Origin: Dromaius novaehollandiae
Lineage: Eukaryota > Chordata > Aves > Casuariiformes > Dromaiidae
Direction of reading: 5' to 3'
Assembly (NCBI RefSeq): GCF_036370855.1
Contig: NC_088112.1
Location: 17,042,469-17,106,468 of the forward strand
DNA length: 64,000 nt
Shown here: positions 24,501 through 36,500 of the stretch, piece after piece
How the letters are laid out: every line of letters starts with the position of its first letter
Position numbering within the stretch: position 1 is the first letter of the stretch
Program-made: the position numbers and the translations under genes
Notes under the pieces: generated by a model
What the model was told of the DNA's origin: nothing
Database searches by the model: none
Seen by the model: the letters and a program-made list of their open reading frames with translations, nothing else

Positions 24501-27500
24501 CCTCAGTAGCAAATGTTTTTCAGGTTGCTTTGCGTTGATGGGTGTCATAAAGAAACATGTGGTCTTTGCAAATATCCACTCTAAGTTTTGGGATAGCTAG
24601 TTGTTCCATGTTTAACTGATGTATCCCTGTGGAAGCCTGACTTTTAGGTAAATTTCATATACTGCTGTCATTTACATTTTTTCATGGTAGTATTGCAACA
24701 TCTGTTCTAATGTCTGGCACTACATAAAATAGAGATCCTAAAGGAAATGTTTACGTACCAGACAAGTATTCAACATTCTCAGTGTTACAAATACAACAGA
24801 AAGCAAAATGTTTTAAAACACTATTCAGTCTCATTTTAAAATTGATGCATATTTTTGGCATTAAGTTATCTTGCTTGTTTAGAACTAAATAACATGCCAG
24901 GGATTTTTGTTTTCGGAAGTATTTGATTTGGGACATCTCAAACAACGTATTCTACCCTTGAGATTGCACTCATGTGTTGACAGCTTGGATGTGCTCTTGT
25001 TTACTTTCTGATTAGATCAAAATAAAAATATGTGCAGCTAGACCTGTATTAATCAATCTGAAGAAATGCCAAGACTCTTCCTTTTGCTATCTGCTTTTAT
25101 GAAAGTCGATTTTAGAATGTAAGACTTAAATTCTTAAGAGTGAATTTCTCCATTTTGTATTGGACTAAAATTTTAAAATATCTGAAGAATTTGCTTTTTT
25201 CCCCCAATGCCACTAGTCATCATGGAATTTGTATTTATATAAAGGATGGGCTCTCTGAGTCCACCTTTTCTTGCAATGTAGCTGTAATATTAGCTTTCAT
25301 TATCATAAAATTGATATTCTAACCTGGGTAATAACATGAACTCAGAAGCATCATCCTTAAATAACCAGTGAGATCTCTGTGAATATTATCATATCCTCTT
25401 TCATCTCAACTTTGTATGTCTTATTCCTGTCTGGTTTTTGTGATTTGTTTTTCTCTGACTTGTACTTGAATTCCTTGTTTCTGCTTTTCATTTATTTTAC
25501 ATCTCTGTTCTTTCATTTCCAACAGTGTGAAATGCTGTTTACACTCCACCCTTTCCATGTGTATCTTGGTTTTTTTTTTAGTGCAACTTCCATTTTGTCC
25601 AGCCTACTCTAATTAAGGTTAAGACCGATCATTCAGCTACATCAGTGCTGAGAGTGATATGGTTCCTTCTCTTCTTGCCTTAAAAAAAAAAAATCCTTTC
25701 TTTCTTATCTGACTTTATTCTCCTAATACCTTTATGCCTTTTCTCTTTCCCTTATCTTCTTGCCTTGTTGGTTCTGTGAATTCTGTCCTTTCTCTTTGGC
25801 TTAATCTGTTACCCTGTCCAGGTAGTTCTTTCACTTCTGCTCCCTTTCAATTCAGACTTGTTCTGATATTTTCCTATAACTGCAAATGAGTCTTTCAAAA
25901 CTTTATTTATAACAATAGTACTTCCTTTGTGCTTTCCTGTTTTCTTCACTAATGTTTTGTGGGCTCCCAAATTCTGTCATCATTGGCCAACTTGATTTGT
26001 CACAGTTGCGTTAACTTCCACAATTGGCATCTTTTTTTGCTTATGCAAATAGGGCTTCTGAAGTAACCTCTGTATGTGACAGATGCCCTCTCCCTTCATA
26101 TTTTGTTACCTGGCAGTAGAATAGAAAAGGAACAAAACTCCTTCAAACCAGTAAACTATTTTGAAGGAGCTTTTCTCGGGGGGGGGGGGGGGGGGGGGGG
26201 GGAGCTGGCTATATTCCTTTGTTTATAAGTTCCTGAATTTGTGCTTGCATCTGCAAGGTCATTTTACAGGAAGGTCTGGAAACCATTTATCAACTTGTCT
26301 TCTACTCATAATAGCCAAAAACCATAATATGGTGATACTGTTTTCTGTGTGGCTGAAGTGGACAGTAGACTTCAGAAATGGCATTAGATCTTTATTCTTA
26401 TTTAAGCTTGTCTTTATTTTGCATGTGTAAAATATCAGTGAATGGGACTTATAAAAAGGCTGTTACAGATCTGAAGTTGCTTGAATGAAAGCATTTTCCA
26501 ACAAGTAACTGCTCCTTGCTGTGGTCTCACTTTTACATAGTGTTATTCCAAGACATCTGTCACACAGTGATGGGATTGATGCCCTTCCGGGGCACTGGAT
26601 AGTGTGGGTTGCCAAATTTTTATTCCCACCTGAATGTGTTGAGAAGTGCTTAACATACAGTTATCAAATCTTAATACAAGAATACTAGTTTGTGAACATG
26701 GGCAATTTCCCCTCCAATTACTTTATCATTATGAAGTTTGCACTATTGCAATTGAATAGGCAGTGGCATTTGCATGTTGGGTTTTTGATGTCTGAATCAT
26801 ACCCTGAACCCAGCCTACAACTGACTGTCTGCACTATTCCTTACCTTTAGTAGAAAGATGTTTTTGTTTTAGGAACTCCTCTGAAATTGCTACCAGTGAA
26901 ATTCAGATGAATGTTAAGCTTAGGACTTTCAGAATGAAGTCATGAAAGGCTTAAATGTCTGCTATTTTAAGAGTGAGCAAAATTCTTTTGCGAGTGTGGG
27001 ATGACTTCAGTTTATTTTCTTCATACTGTGTCTACAACAAGCATCAGTGTGCACAGTCAAAGGCTTACAAAATTATAAGGATTTTAGCTGAAAATGTCAG
27101 CCATTAGAAAACTGCTAACCTTTGTAACAAGTATCTGACTTAATTCTCAGTTCTCTGTAAGTGTTGTCATACTGAATCAAAACAGTTTGGTGCCTCTCAC
27201 GGGAGTCCAACACTTGCCATGCTTGAAATAGAATTTCAAGTTTGGGCCCTCCCTGTCTGCTGGGAAGGAGGCTGAATCACTGCAGCAGTAGCACCAGCTC
27301 TGCACCAGGCTGCTCAGGATGCCCAGGAAGAGTTGTCTCGCCCTCCCTTCTCCCCTAGTATTGACCAAGCAGCTGCTTGGCCTGTTTGCAAGTTCAGGGA
27401 GAAAAAAATCAGCTATTTGGCAGTTACATTTTACCAGGCAGCTGTTCCCTGTGTCCTCCAAAGGAAAGACAGTAGATGGATGGGAGGTGTCTGAGATCTG

Positions 27501-30500
27501 CTCTTTGAACCATGACTACCACAGCTGTCTGTATTTTGAGCTTCTGAGAAAGATTTGGTAGCCAACAGCTAACAAAAAATTTAAACAATTACTTGCTAGT
27601 GATGAGGCTAGTCATTTTTCTTTGAAGCAACTTTCCACTGACTTTCTGTAAGTATTCTTTTAGACCTGCTAGATATGGATAGACTAGTGAGAAGATAGCA
27701 AAGCAGTTGCGTTAGCTCTACAGGAGATTGTTTGGGATGTTGCTAGTTTTTCCTCATCTCTGTGTTTTAGTGCCTTCTCAGCTGTTAAGTCCTTCTTTCT
27801 TCTCTCCCACTGTAACACTATACAGAATTAATGATTAATTGCTACTTCCTTTTCCTACATAGGGTTGCATAGCTATCCTAATTAAGCATTCGCATGATAA
27901 AATTGCAGCTATAAAGCTCTCTAGGTTTGGATGATGGCACTTCAATGACTTGTAATATTTACAGATGTCAATATTTATCTTGGGCCTGCTGTCTGTCCTG
28001 TCTTGTGGTCTGTGGTTGTGCGTGTAGCTGGTTGGCATTGCAGCTTACTGCTTTTCTCTGGACACTGTGTTCTTGGCGGGGAAGAGTGTTGCTTTTCATA
28101 AGACCAAATAGTAATACCATATTCTAACTTCTACGAACACTGTTGGTCTTCCTGTATTCACCTGAGGCTTTTTTTCTGCTTACGTTTCAGAAAGGCGAGG
28201 TTTCGAGGTGCTTAAAATAAATGAGTCAATGTCTCCTTCTGCCCCCAATTCTTCTCAAGCAGAGAGCTCTTTCTATAAGTATTTAGGGTTATGCCCCTGA
28301 TAAAAGCAGGGATGAAGCAAGTCCCAGTTTCCACTGAGTATCAGTACATTAAACAGGCACAAATTATTTTTCTTTTCTGCGGTTCTCCTTGCTTCTTGCA
28401 GGGTCAGAAGCAGCAGTAGCACTTTGGCTGTTCCCAGTTGAGTCATTTGGCATGCAAATTACTTTGCAGTAATGCCAGAGGTTTCCTTTGTGCTAGGCCT
28501 TATATAAAGCACATGACAGATTGTCAGCTTTGTCACCTTCCCTGGACAGCAGGGAATAGGTAGAGACTTCAGCTTTTGATTTGGACAAAACTGGGCTAGG
28601 ATCATAAGATCAGATTTGCTTTGCACATACCCGTATATAAATCATGTCAGACTGCTACAGTGAGCACTTCTGATATCTTAATGCTAACATAATTCCATAG
28701 TGCAAATAAGTACCCACTGGGGAAGCATAACAGAATATGTGCTCCAGGGAAAACAATCCCTCTTCCCTCCCTTCATTATCAGAACTAGGCATGAAAAACA
28801 GAAGTGAAGCCTAGGGAAAATACGAAGCAATATAAATTATCTGCTCTTGATTGATCTTGCATCTGAGTGTTTGGGGCTGCAGGACATGCTGCATCTTCAT
28901 ACAGAATCCTTAAGTTGCAGGAAAGGTAGGTCTTGTCCTGTAACTGCTGCAGGTCTGGGCAAGGACATTGCTTAGCATCACGGCCTGATTGAAAGTGTAA
29001 GAATCCAAGCAGTGTTCCTCAATAATAAAGCACATGGTGGATTTTCATCATTTCTGAGCTTTGCTGCTCGCTAAATACTTCTCCAGTTTCACGTAAGCTA
29101 TCTCTGGAGACCTGGTCTGCAGTGGGCTTTGTGTGAATCTGTGGTGTAGTACTGATTTAATAAGCTGTATGCATAAATTATGTTGGTTTCTGGTTGCTAT
29201 TTAAAGCTTTTGAGTTACTGTGACATTTGTTTTTAAAACACTCAGGAGGAAACACTGAACATTCATTTCCTACTTACACCCATGTTACTAGGACAAGACG
29301 AATTCTTGACTATGCCTTTAGACTTCCAATTTTAAAGAAATGTTAAGATTTCATGGGGAGACCAATTTAGGGACTGTGAATTATTTTCAAGGAATTATTG
29401 TGCAAATCCTAATTTATGAGAGTATCAGTTCTTATTTTTCTGAGTATAGTTTTATCAGCTTTATCACAAATGTTAGGAAACTTTCTGAAACTGAGGATAG
29501 TGACTATAAATGTGACTCCTTGGCTTTGCAAATGGAAAGGATAATGATGGAACATTTGTAAGACTGGCAAAGCTCTAGTAAAGATCCATCTTGGAAAATT
29601 ACGTGGTTGTTTGGGACTGTCACGTAACTTATTGAGCCCTGGGTTTCAGAAATGCTGCTCTTTTGAGTCTTCCTACATCATTTTCTGGGTACTATAACTT
29701 CTTAAAAATAGGATTTTGATTAAAAGACTTTGATTTCCTTGCATTAAAATAGGACTTCATGTTCTGTCTTCACTGTCACATTAAATCTCTGTAACTTAAA
29801 TCCACTTAACTTAAATTCTATAACTTAAATCCACTCTAAATCCGTAGTCTTGGTGCTGAAGTCACTTGCATTTTAGAGTTCCTCTTTCAGGGAATGTGAT
29901 TTGGAGCAAACAGATGAGCAGACTTTCAAGGGTTTTGAAAATAGACCTTGAAAGGGCTTTAGTATAGGAAGTAAATAGATCTAGAGGGGCAAGAACGGCA
30001 CTCATAATGTTTTTTTTCTTTCTGGCTTTGTTTTTACTATAAATTTTGCATTCTTTGGACATGGATCAGAATTCTCTGGAGTTCAAGATCCTCTTCTGTG
30101 TGGGGCTTCAGTTTTTAACATGTAGGTGCTCTCTCTGCTCTGAAGGTGGTTTCACTCTGTTTCAGCTGGTCATATTGTTTAGTGATTTTCTTGGTATCTT
30201 TGTGCCAAGAACTTCTCCCTTTGGGACAGGAGGCATCCTGGAGGAAAGACACTAAGGAAACAAGATGAGCTACATGTTCAAAATGAAGTTGAGAAATCTG
30301 ATGACTTCCTCAGTATCTCGTTGAACATGTCTTTGTATGGATGATAAAATTAGCTTTCAAACTTCTGCTGAAGTTGCTTCTGTCTGAAATGATCTAGGCA
30401 GAAGTTTGGCTTTGTTGCTTCCTTTGTGAAATTGTGGTTTACAAGTCCTTGACAGCCTTTTTCACTTGTGAAATCCTAGTGACCATATAGGGGAAATTGT

Positions 30501-33500
30501 GTAGCTTTCCAGAGCAGATTATACTCAGGTCTGTATACACTAAGACCACCCTAGCAACATCACTGAGCTCATTTTCTAAAGGTTTTTCCATGAGTTGCCT
30601 GTTTAGGTATTCGCAGCTTCAAATCTGGAGCAAATGTATTTTTTAAGGCTAGTTCAAAGTGCACACAATAGTTATAATCAAGAAGTACTGCTTAACTTTC
30701 ATTAGAGATCTGTTGCTATGTGTGGAGCTACAAAGTGTTTGAAAGTTAACGCCCTAATTTGAAAATCTGGGTTTGAAGGACAAGCCATGAGTGCCAAGAA
30801 GTATATTTTTTATGCCACGGATGGTTTAGATTAATTTCTTCAAGTTGTCAAATGGTTTTATGTTTGGAAAATGTAAGCAGCATGCCATATTAATTTTAAG
30901 TGGAAATTAAATATGTTTTTCTTTTCTCATAGGAACTGGAGACATTGTTGCTGTCATGATTACAGAATCAAAGGTTAAGGAGATCCTGAATTATTTGGAA
31001 AAGAATATCTCTGTCTTGATGGCAATAGCAGTAGGATCCCGTGTTCCTCCAAAAAACTTCAGTCGGGGCTCTCTAGTCTTTGTGTCAATATCATTCATTG
31101 TTTTGATGATAATTTCTTCAGCATGGTTAATATTTTACTTCATCCAGAAGATCAGGTACACAAGTGCACGTGACAGGAATCAGGTAAGGGAACTCCCTTG
31201 CTTCTCTAAACTGTGGAAATGATTTTCTATGTACAGTAGTCAATAGAGAGCAAATAATCCCTAAGGCTAGTCATCAAACTAGTATTCAAAATATCTTTGT
31301 TCAGAGGCAGAGTATGTTGCTGGACAGGGGTTTTATATAGCAAATTATTGCTATCCTGAGTAGCACCAATGCAAGATCTTATTATGTGCAACAGGAAAGA
31401 ACATCACTGAGGCAAAGTGTTTGTTTTGTTTGACTGAGTCGAAGGGGAAGAGAGAATCTTTGGCTGACTATTACATACTGTATAATATATTACTTTTCCT
31501 TAGGACATTGGGAATGGGTAGGGGAGTTAAACTGTGAATGAACTTGTGTGGTGTAGTGGAACACAGAGCTGATGTTTATTTTTGTGGGGGAATTTTTGTT
31601 AACTGGGGAAGTGAGATGAGTCATAGAGCTCCATTTGGATTAGTTAACTCCTGTAAGTCCTTATTCCTTACAAATTCTGTCCATGCTATAAAGGATGCTT
31701 TTGTAATAGGTAAAGTAATACAGATGTTGTATTGAGGTGTTATCAAACTATAATCTATCATGAAGGTCAGATTAAGAAAACTAAGGAATAGAGTTGTTCA
31801 GTGATTTTTTTTTTCCACTAACTTCCAGCTTTGTTCAAGATAACACAAGATATGGACTGCGTAATTCTACTGGTCCTGTAACTTAAGTAATTATCTTGTC
31901 TAAAATGCCTTTCTTATATTCTTTTTTACCTTTAATTTAAGAACTTGTGTATTTGAGCAAAAGATGGTCATTCTCGGATGTCCTGAATAAATCAAGTCAT
32001 CAACTCAAATATGGATTAAACTCTGGAAGTAGGTTTTTTATATATTGTGTCTTCAAAGCATGGACTTGCTGACCCCTGCCTCCATAGTGTGCCTTGACTT
32101 TTGTTGGGAAGGAACGGTAAACCTCGGGAAATCTGTTGTGCTCTCCTTGCCTCTGTATCTCTGTCAAGGATCGTTTATAAAGCTGCTGACCTGTAGTCAC
32201 AGCCCCCCTTCCCTCTGAGTTAGAGCTGACGTGGAGGGTCCCACTGCGAGGCAGTGCTTTGGATACATTCCATTAACAACTACTTGCAATTATTTAAAAT
32301 CTTTAAAGGTTCCTCTAAATACTACTTTGTCAAACCTAAAGCAAACGCAAACTTATAAAGCCTCGGTTGTGTCAAAGGATTTCCTTCCTCGTTTCTAGAA
32401 ATAATGTCTGACGCTGCAGGTCCCGCGGGTATTTTGTAGACTTTCCTAAGGATGTCATTCTTAAATGACCACAGTGTAACTGGTGCTTAGTGAGGTCCCT
32501 TGGGATGGTAAAAGTTTAAATATAACTGTTATTCCAGGAATGTCTGTGGAGTACTGAATTGTGCCTGCTGCATCCCCTACGTGGTTCTAGGCTCCTTCAA
32601 AATGCCTGTGTTTCAAAACAGCTGCTCCATGGGGAAAGGGCTTTTATGACCTTTTTACTTTCTTTAGATTTTTACAAAGGTCAGGAGAAACTTGATGAAA
32701 ATTTTATGTGGTTTAAAAAGCTGAGCTTATTAAAGTTTAATAAGAAGGTGGCGACAGCTACAGCTTTTTTTCAAAGAGCTTTCACAGAGAGAAGCTGTAC
32801 TGTTAGTGATGAAATAACTCATTTTAAGCTGTGCTGTTGTTTTTAAGTTAAGTGTAGAGGCGCACTTCCTTTTTTTTTTCCTTCAGAAAACATCAAAAAC
32901 ATGCTGTGTTTTGTAGATAGTGCAAGTAGATACTGGTATTTCACACGGTTACTGTGGTGCGCTTCCACCAGAGCAGTTATAAAACTCCTTTGCATGTGGT
33001 GGCCTTTGCCATCAAGACAGTTGCATGCTTTAAAAGCAAGTATTCTGTATGCCTATGCCCTAATTTAACAACAGAGTAAATCCCAATCATTTCCGATGTT
33101 AGCATAGGATAGTATTTATTAAAATTAGGAAAATTTGCAGTGGCAGAAGTGCAGTTGTTAAAGTCAGTAGTGTAAATGCTTTTCGCAAATGTGGAATATG
33201 ACTATCACTGATGATGTGTTCTGATATCAGACTGATCCCTTCATCGCAAGATACCTATTTTACAAGTTTTCCCTTCATCGCAAGATGCCTATTTTACAAG
33301 TTTTCAAGCAAATAGAAATTCCCATGAAGACTAAGCTGGAAACTTAATGTGCTTCCCCTACAGCTCTTAAATGGAGGAGGTGAAGGTTATTGTTTAGTGA
33401 ATTTGCTTACATAAGACAACACGTATACATTTTGGAAGAGTTTTGTTGAAATAGTAATGCTTTCAATAGGAAGGTAGTGTCTCTAGGTAAGTTTTTTTTT

Positions 33501-36500
33501 TTTTTTTTGTACTGCAAATGCAAACTTAGGCAGTACAACTAAGTATAAATACAACCCACAGTTATTTAGGTGGTAGTGTCAACCATTTAAGTTAAATGCC
33601 TCACCCCGTCTTTTCAGCTTTGTTCCTCTCTTAGTAATCAGCCTTTTGGTTGTGCAATAATAATCCATTTCAGTAAAACAGCAGTGTGCCAGCGTGTTCG
33701 TGTCATTAAGTGCTTAAGCCAACGTGCCTGTTTCAGGATGTGCAATGTAGGTTTGCTTAGACTGAGCAGTTTCTAGCAGGTGGAAGTCAGGATGGGATTT
33801 CTGCCTTCAGCCAGTACAAAATCCCCAGCTCTCTTTCTGATGCTGCGTTTCCTGCGTAGGTATACTTCAGTAGTTGGGTCCCCCCCCCTTTTTTTTTTGT
33901 TTTGTTTGTTTTTATCCATATCTTGAAAAATGAAAGAGGCATTTTACTATGGAAAACACCAAAAAATTATGTGTTTATGTACTCCCTGAGTGATGGTGGC
34001 ACAGTTAGTGGTCTCACCACAGTATATACAATTGTGGTGGCCTGCTGAGATCTCGTATGTTTTTCAGATAAAAGCAGCCCTGTTAGTTTTGGCTTGCATG
34101 CCGAGGAAGAAAAAGTGTGATAAAAAGGGGGGGGGGGGGGAAAAAAGACTTAATCTTGAAAATTAATTCCTTCCTATAGAGGAGGTGGGCACAGAAAATG
34201 CACATATGTTCAGAGGTATATGGGAGTTTGGTATGTGCAGTTTGCATACCCCGAAGCAGATCAGGAGAACTCTGCCTCTTTCAAGGACAGAATATTTAGT
34301 ACAAGATTGAGATGAGGGAGGAAACAAATGAACTTCCTTGTTCCAGTTGGTGTAAATCCCATCTTGCTTCTTTGGTTACTGAAACAAGAAAACAGGAGCT
34401 TTGTTCGGCTCAGTGCCCTGTCTCTGGGATCCAGTGAATCAACTGCCAAATCGCCCTTCTTAACTGGCTGGCAACTGGGGCATTGCAGCAGGAATCAGCA
34501 CTTTAAGCACGGAAGTGGCTCCCTCCATCCATCAAACAGTGCTAGTAATAAAAAAAAAAAAAAAAGAGAGAGAGGAGAAAAAAAAAGAAAAAAATGGCCT
34601 TTTGCAATCAGAATGAGGTAGGTTAATCTTCAAGCCGGTATTAATTTCAGCTTTATTTAAGTCTGCATTGAATGACTTAGATTTTGTGACCCATAAGTAT
34701 TTTCTTTGTGAAATACTGGTGGTTTCAGGTTATGGTGAGATGGAAACTAGGTTACACTGAGGATCTCTTACATCTCAGAGTAAGGTCAGCCTACTTGGGA
34801 AGGAAAAACCAAATTTCAAGCTTAAGAAGAGAACAAGGAATGTATTACAGTATGCTGAATGAAAAGCAAAATGAACAGAATATAATGGAAATCAGGGGGA
34901 AGGCATGTTGTTTCAATTTTTTTCATGCTGGCAGGGTTTTGTTAGCTTTGCACAGGATTTGGGCGATTTCTGTAGACTGTTTTATACAGTCTGTGGGGTT
35001 TATGCGTTCATGGGCTCTGCAGTCGGATTTTTTCCTTTCTGACAAATCTAACTGTGGTTCTGCTGTGTGCCCATTTTTTTATGTGCGACTACTCTGTGTA
35101 TTGCAATGTAAGTATCTAGCCTGGATATGTCATTGTAAAGTACAGTAATGAAGTCTGATTATCAGGGTTAATTTGTGTTCTTTTCTTTGTCACTTTATTA
35201 GCGTCGTCTTGGAGATGCTGCTAAAAAAGCCATCGGCAAACTGACAACCAGGACAGTAAAGAAGGGCGATAAGGTACAGTAATAAGACTTCAACATAGTA
35301 GTCTTGAGCCTCATGTTTAATTTTTGCCAGCAGAGACAATTTACTTCTCAGCTTTTCCTTTCTCTTTTGACTTTTTTGATCTTGACTTTCTTGTTGGAAA
35401 GTTCATCCTGTGGCACAGTATTTAGTGTGACTCTTGGTATTTATGTATGCTGTAAGTCTCTATATTGCAAAGAAGTTTTCCTCGCTTAAGAACTTGTTGC
35501 AGTCTACCTGGCAACTGTAATTGAGAGTGGTTTTGTGTGCTAGCTGACTAGGGTTTTTTGCTGGTAAGAGTACCCAGGGCTAGTGGCGTTTACATGGAAC
35601 ACTAAGCTTAGAATCGTTACATATGTAAGTTCTGTAAAAGATGCATAATAAAGGACAATCTCTTATATAAAATGTGAACATTCAGTAATCTGACGGGAAA
35701 TATGAAGAGGAATTTCATTAAAGATACTAAGTGTTACTCAAAGAACAGTTGTTGCCAATATAAATATTAAAATGTTTGATATCTTAAATCCTAAACTTTT
35801 CTCATCCTTTTATCAGCAGTACTGCTTTGTCCTTGATTCTGAAGCGTTAGTCTCTGAAGAACTATATTTGAGAAGCACAGAATAATTGATCATTCTGATT
35901 AAGGGAAAAAATAGTAAATTAATCGTGCTTAATTTTTGCTTTTTACTTTACAAAAGTGACTTTTGCTTTAATTTTTGCTTTTTACTTGCAAAATGCAAGG
36001 GAATTCTGTCTTTTTTAAGAGAAAATACCTTGAACCTCTAGCTTGATTACATCTTATCTTTATCAACACTATCAGTAATGTAAGATTTAGCAAATGATGG
36101 AAGAATTTTTCTTTCTGGGGTGAATTCCAAAGTCTGCTTTCTGCTTTTTCTCCCTCCCCATGTGGAGGGAATGGCACTCTGATGAGGAGTGGCTAATAGT
36201 CTTGCTGTGGGTCCTGTCTTAGTATTTTGCTAGTACTTTCTGGTATTGAAAATAAACGAAGAAAAGGCACTGTCTGTTTTCTCTTGGGCCCAAACGTTAT
36301 AAATGTATATTGCCAATGTCATAGTTGCATCCAAATGAAATCAGCCCTTTTTCAGTGAAAGCTTTAAATTCTCTTGTTGTAAAAATGACTATCATAACTT
36401 TTGGCAGATGGAGAAAGAGGAGCCAGTGGTACTGATTTTCATCTCTGCATAAGAAAGATGATATTTCTGGAAGTGAGAAGCAGACAAAAATACTGGACTA

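Larger units (their letters stand above)
16670..30932 (+). other. RNF130 intron 2
   Basis: About 14.3 kb, the longest intron. It contains a 9-bp-stem hairpin at 21680-21700, a pyrimidine-rich tract at about 25379-25860, a 25-base G-run at 26178-26202, a TTTGCA/TGCAAA hairpin with an octamer motif at 28449-28476, a mir-340-like segment at 28488-28526 and a short tandem repeat at 29791-29845. No nested coding gene was recognised. Confidence 0.9.
31184..35201 (+). other. RNF130 intron 3
   Basis: About 4 kb. It contains a 34-bp tandem duplication (33237-33304), a T-run near 33487-33508, a 14-base G-run (34127-34140) and an A-rich stretch at about 34549-34595. The 146-codon open frame at 34708-35148 resembles no known protein and is probably chance. 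Confidence 0.9.

Noticed and set aside
34708-35148. 146-codon + strand open frame just before RNF130 exon 4
   Set aside because: Aromatic- and cysteine-rich, with no recognisable motif, in ordinary intron. A chance frame is more likely than an exon, though it is long for AT-rich DNA.
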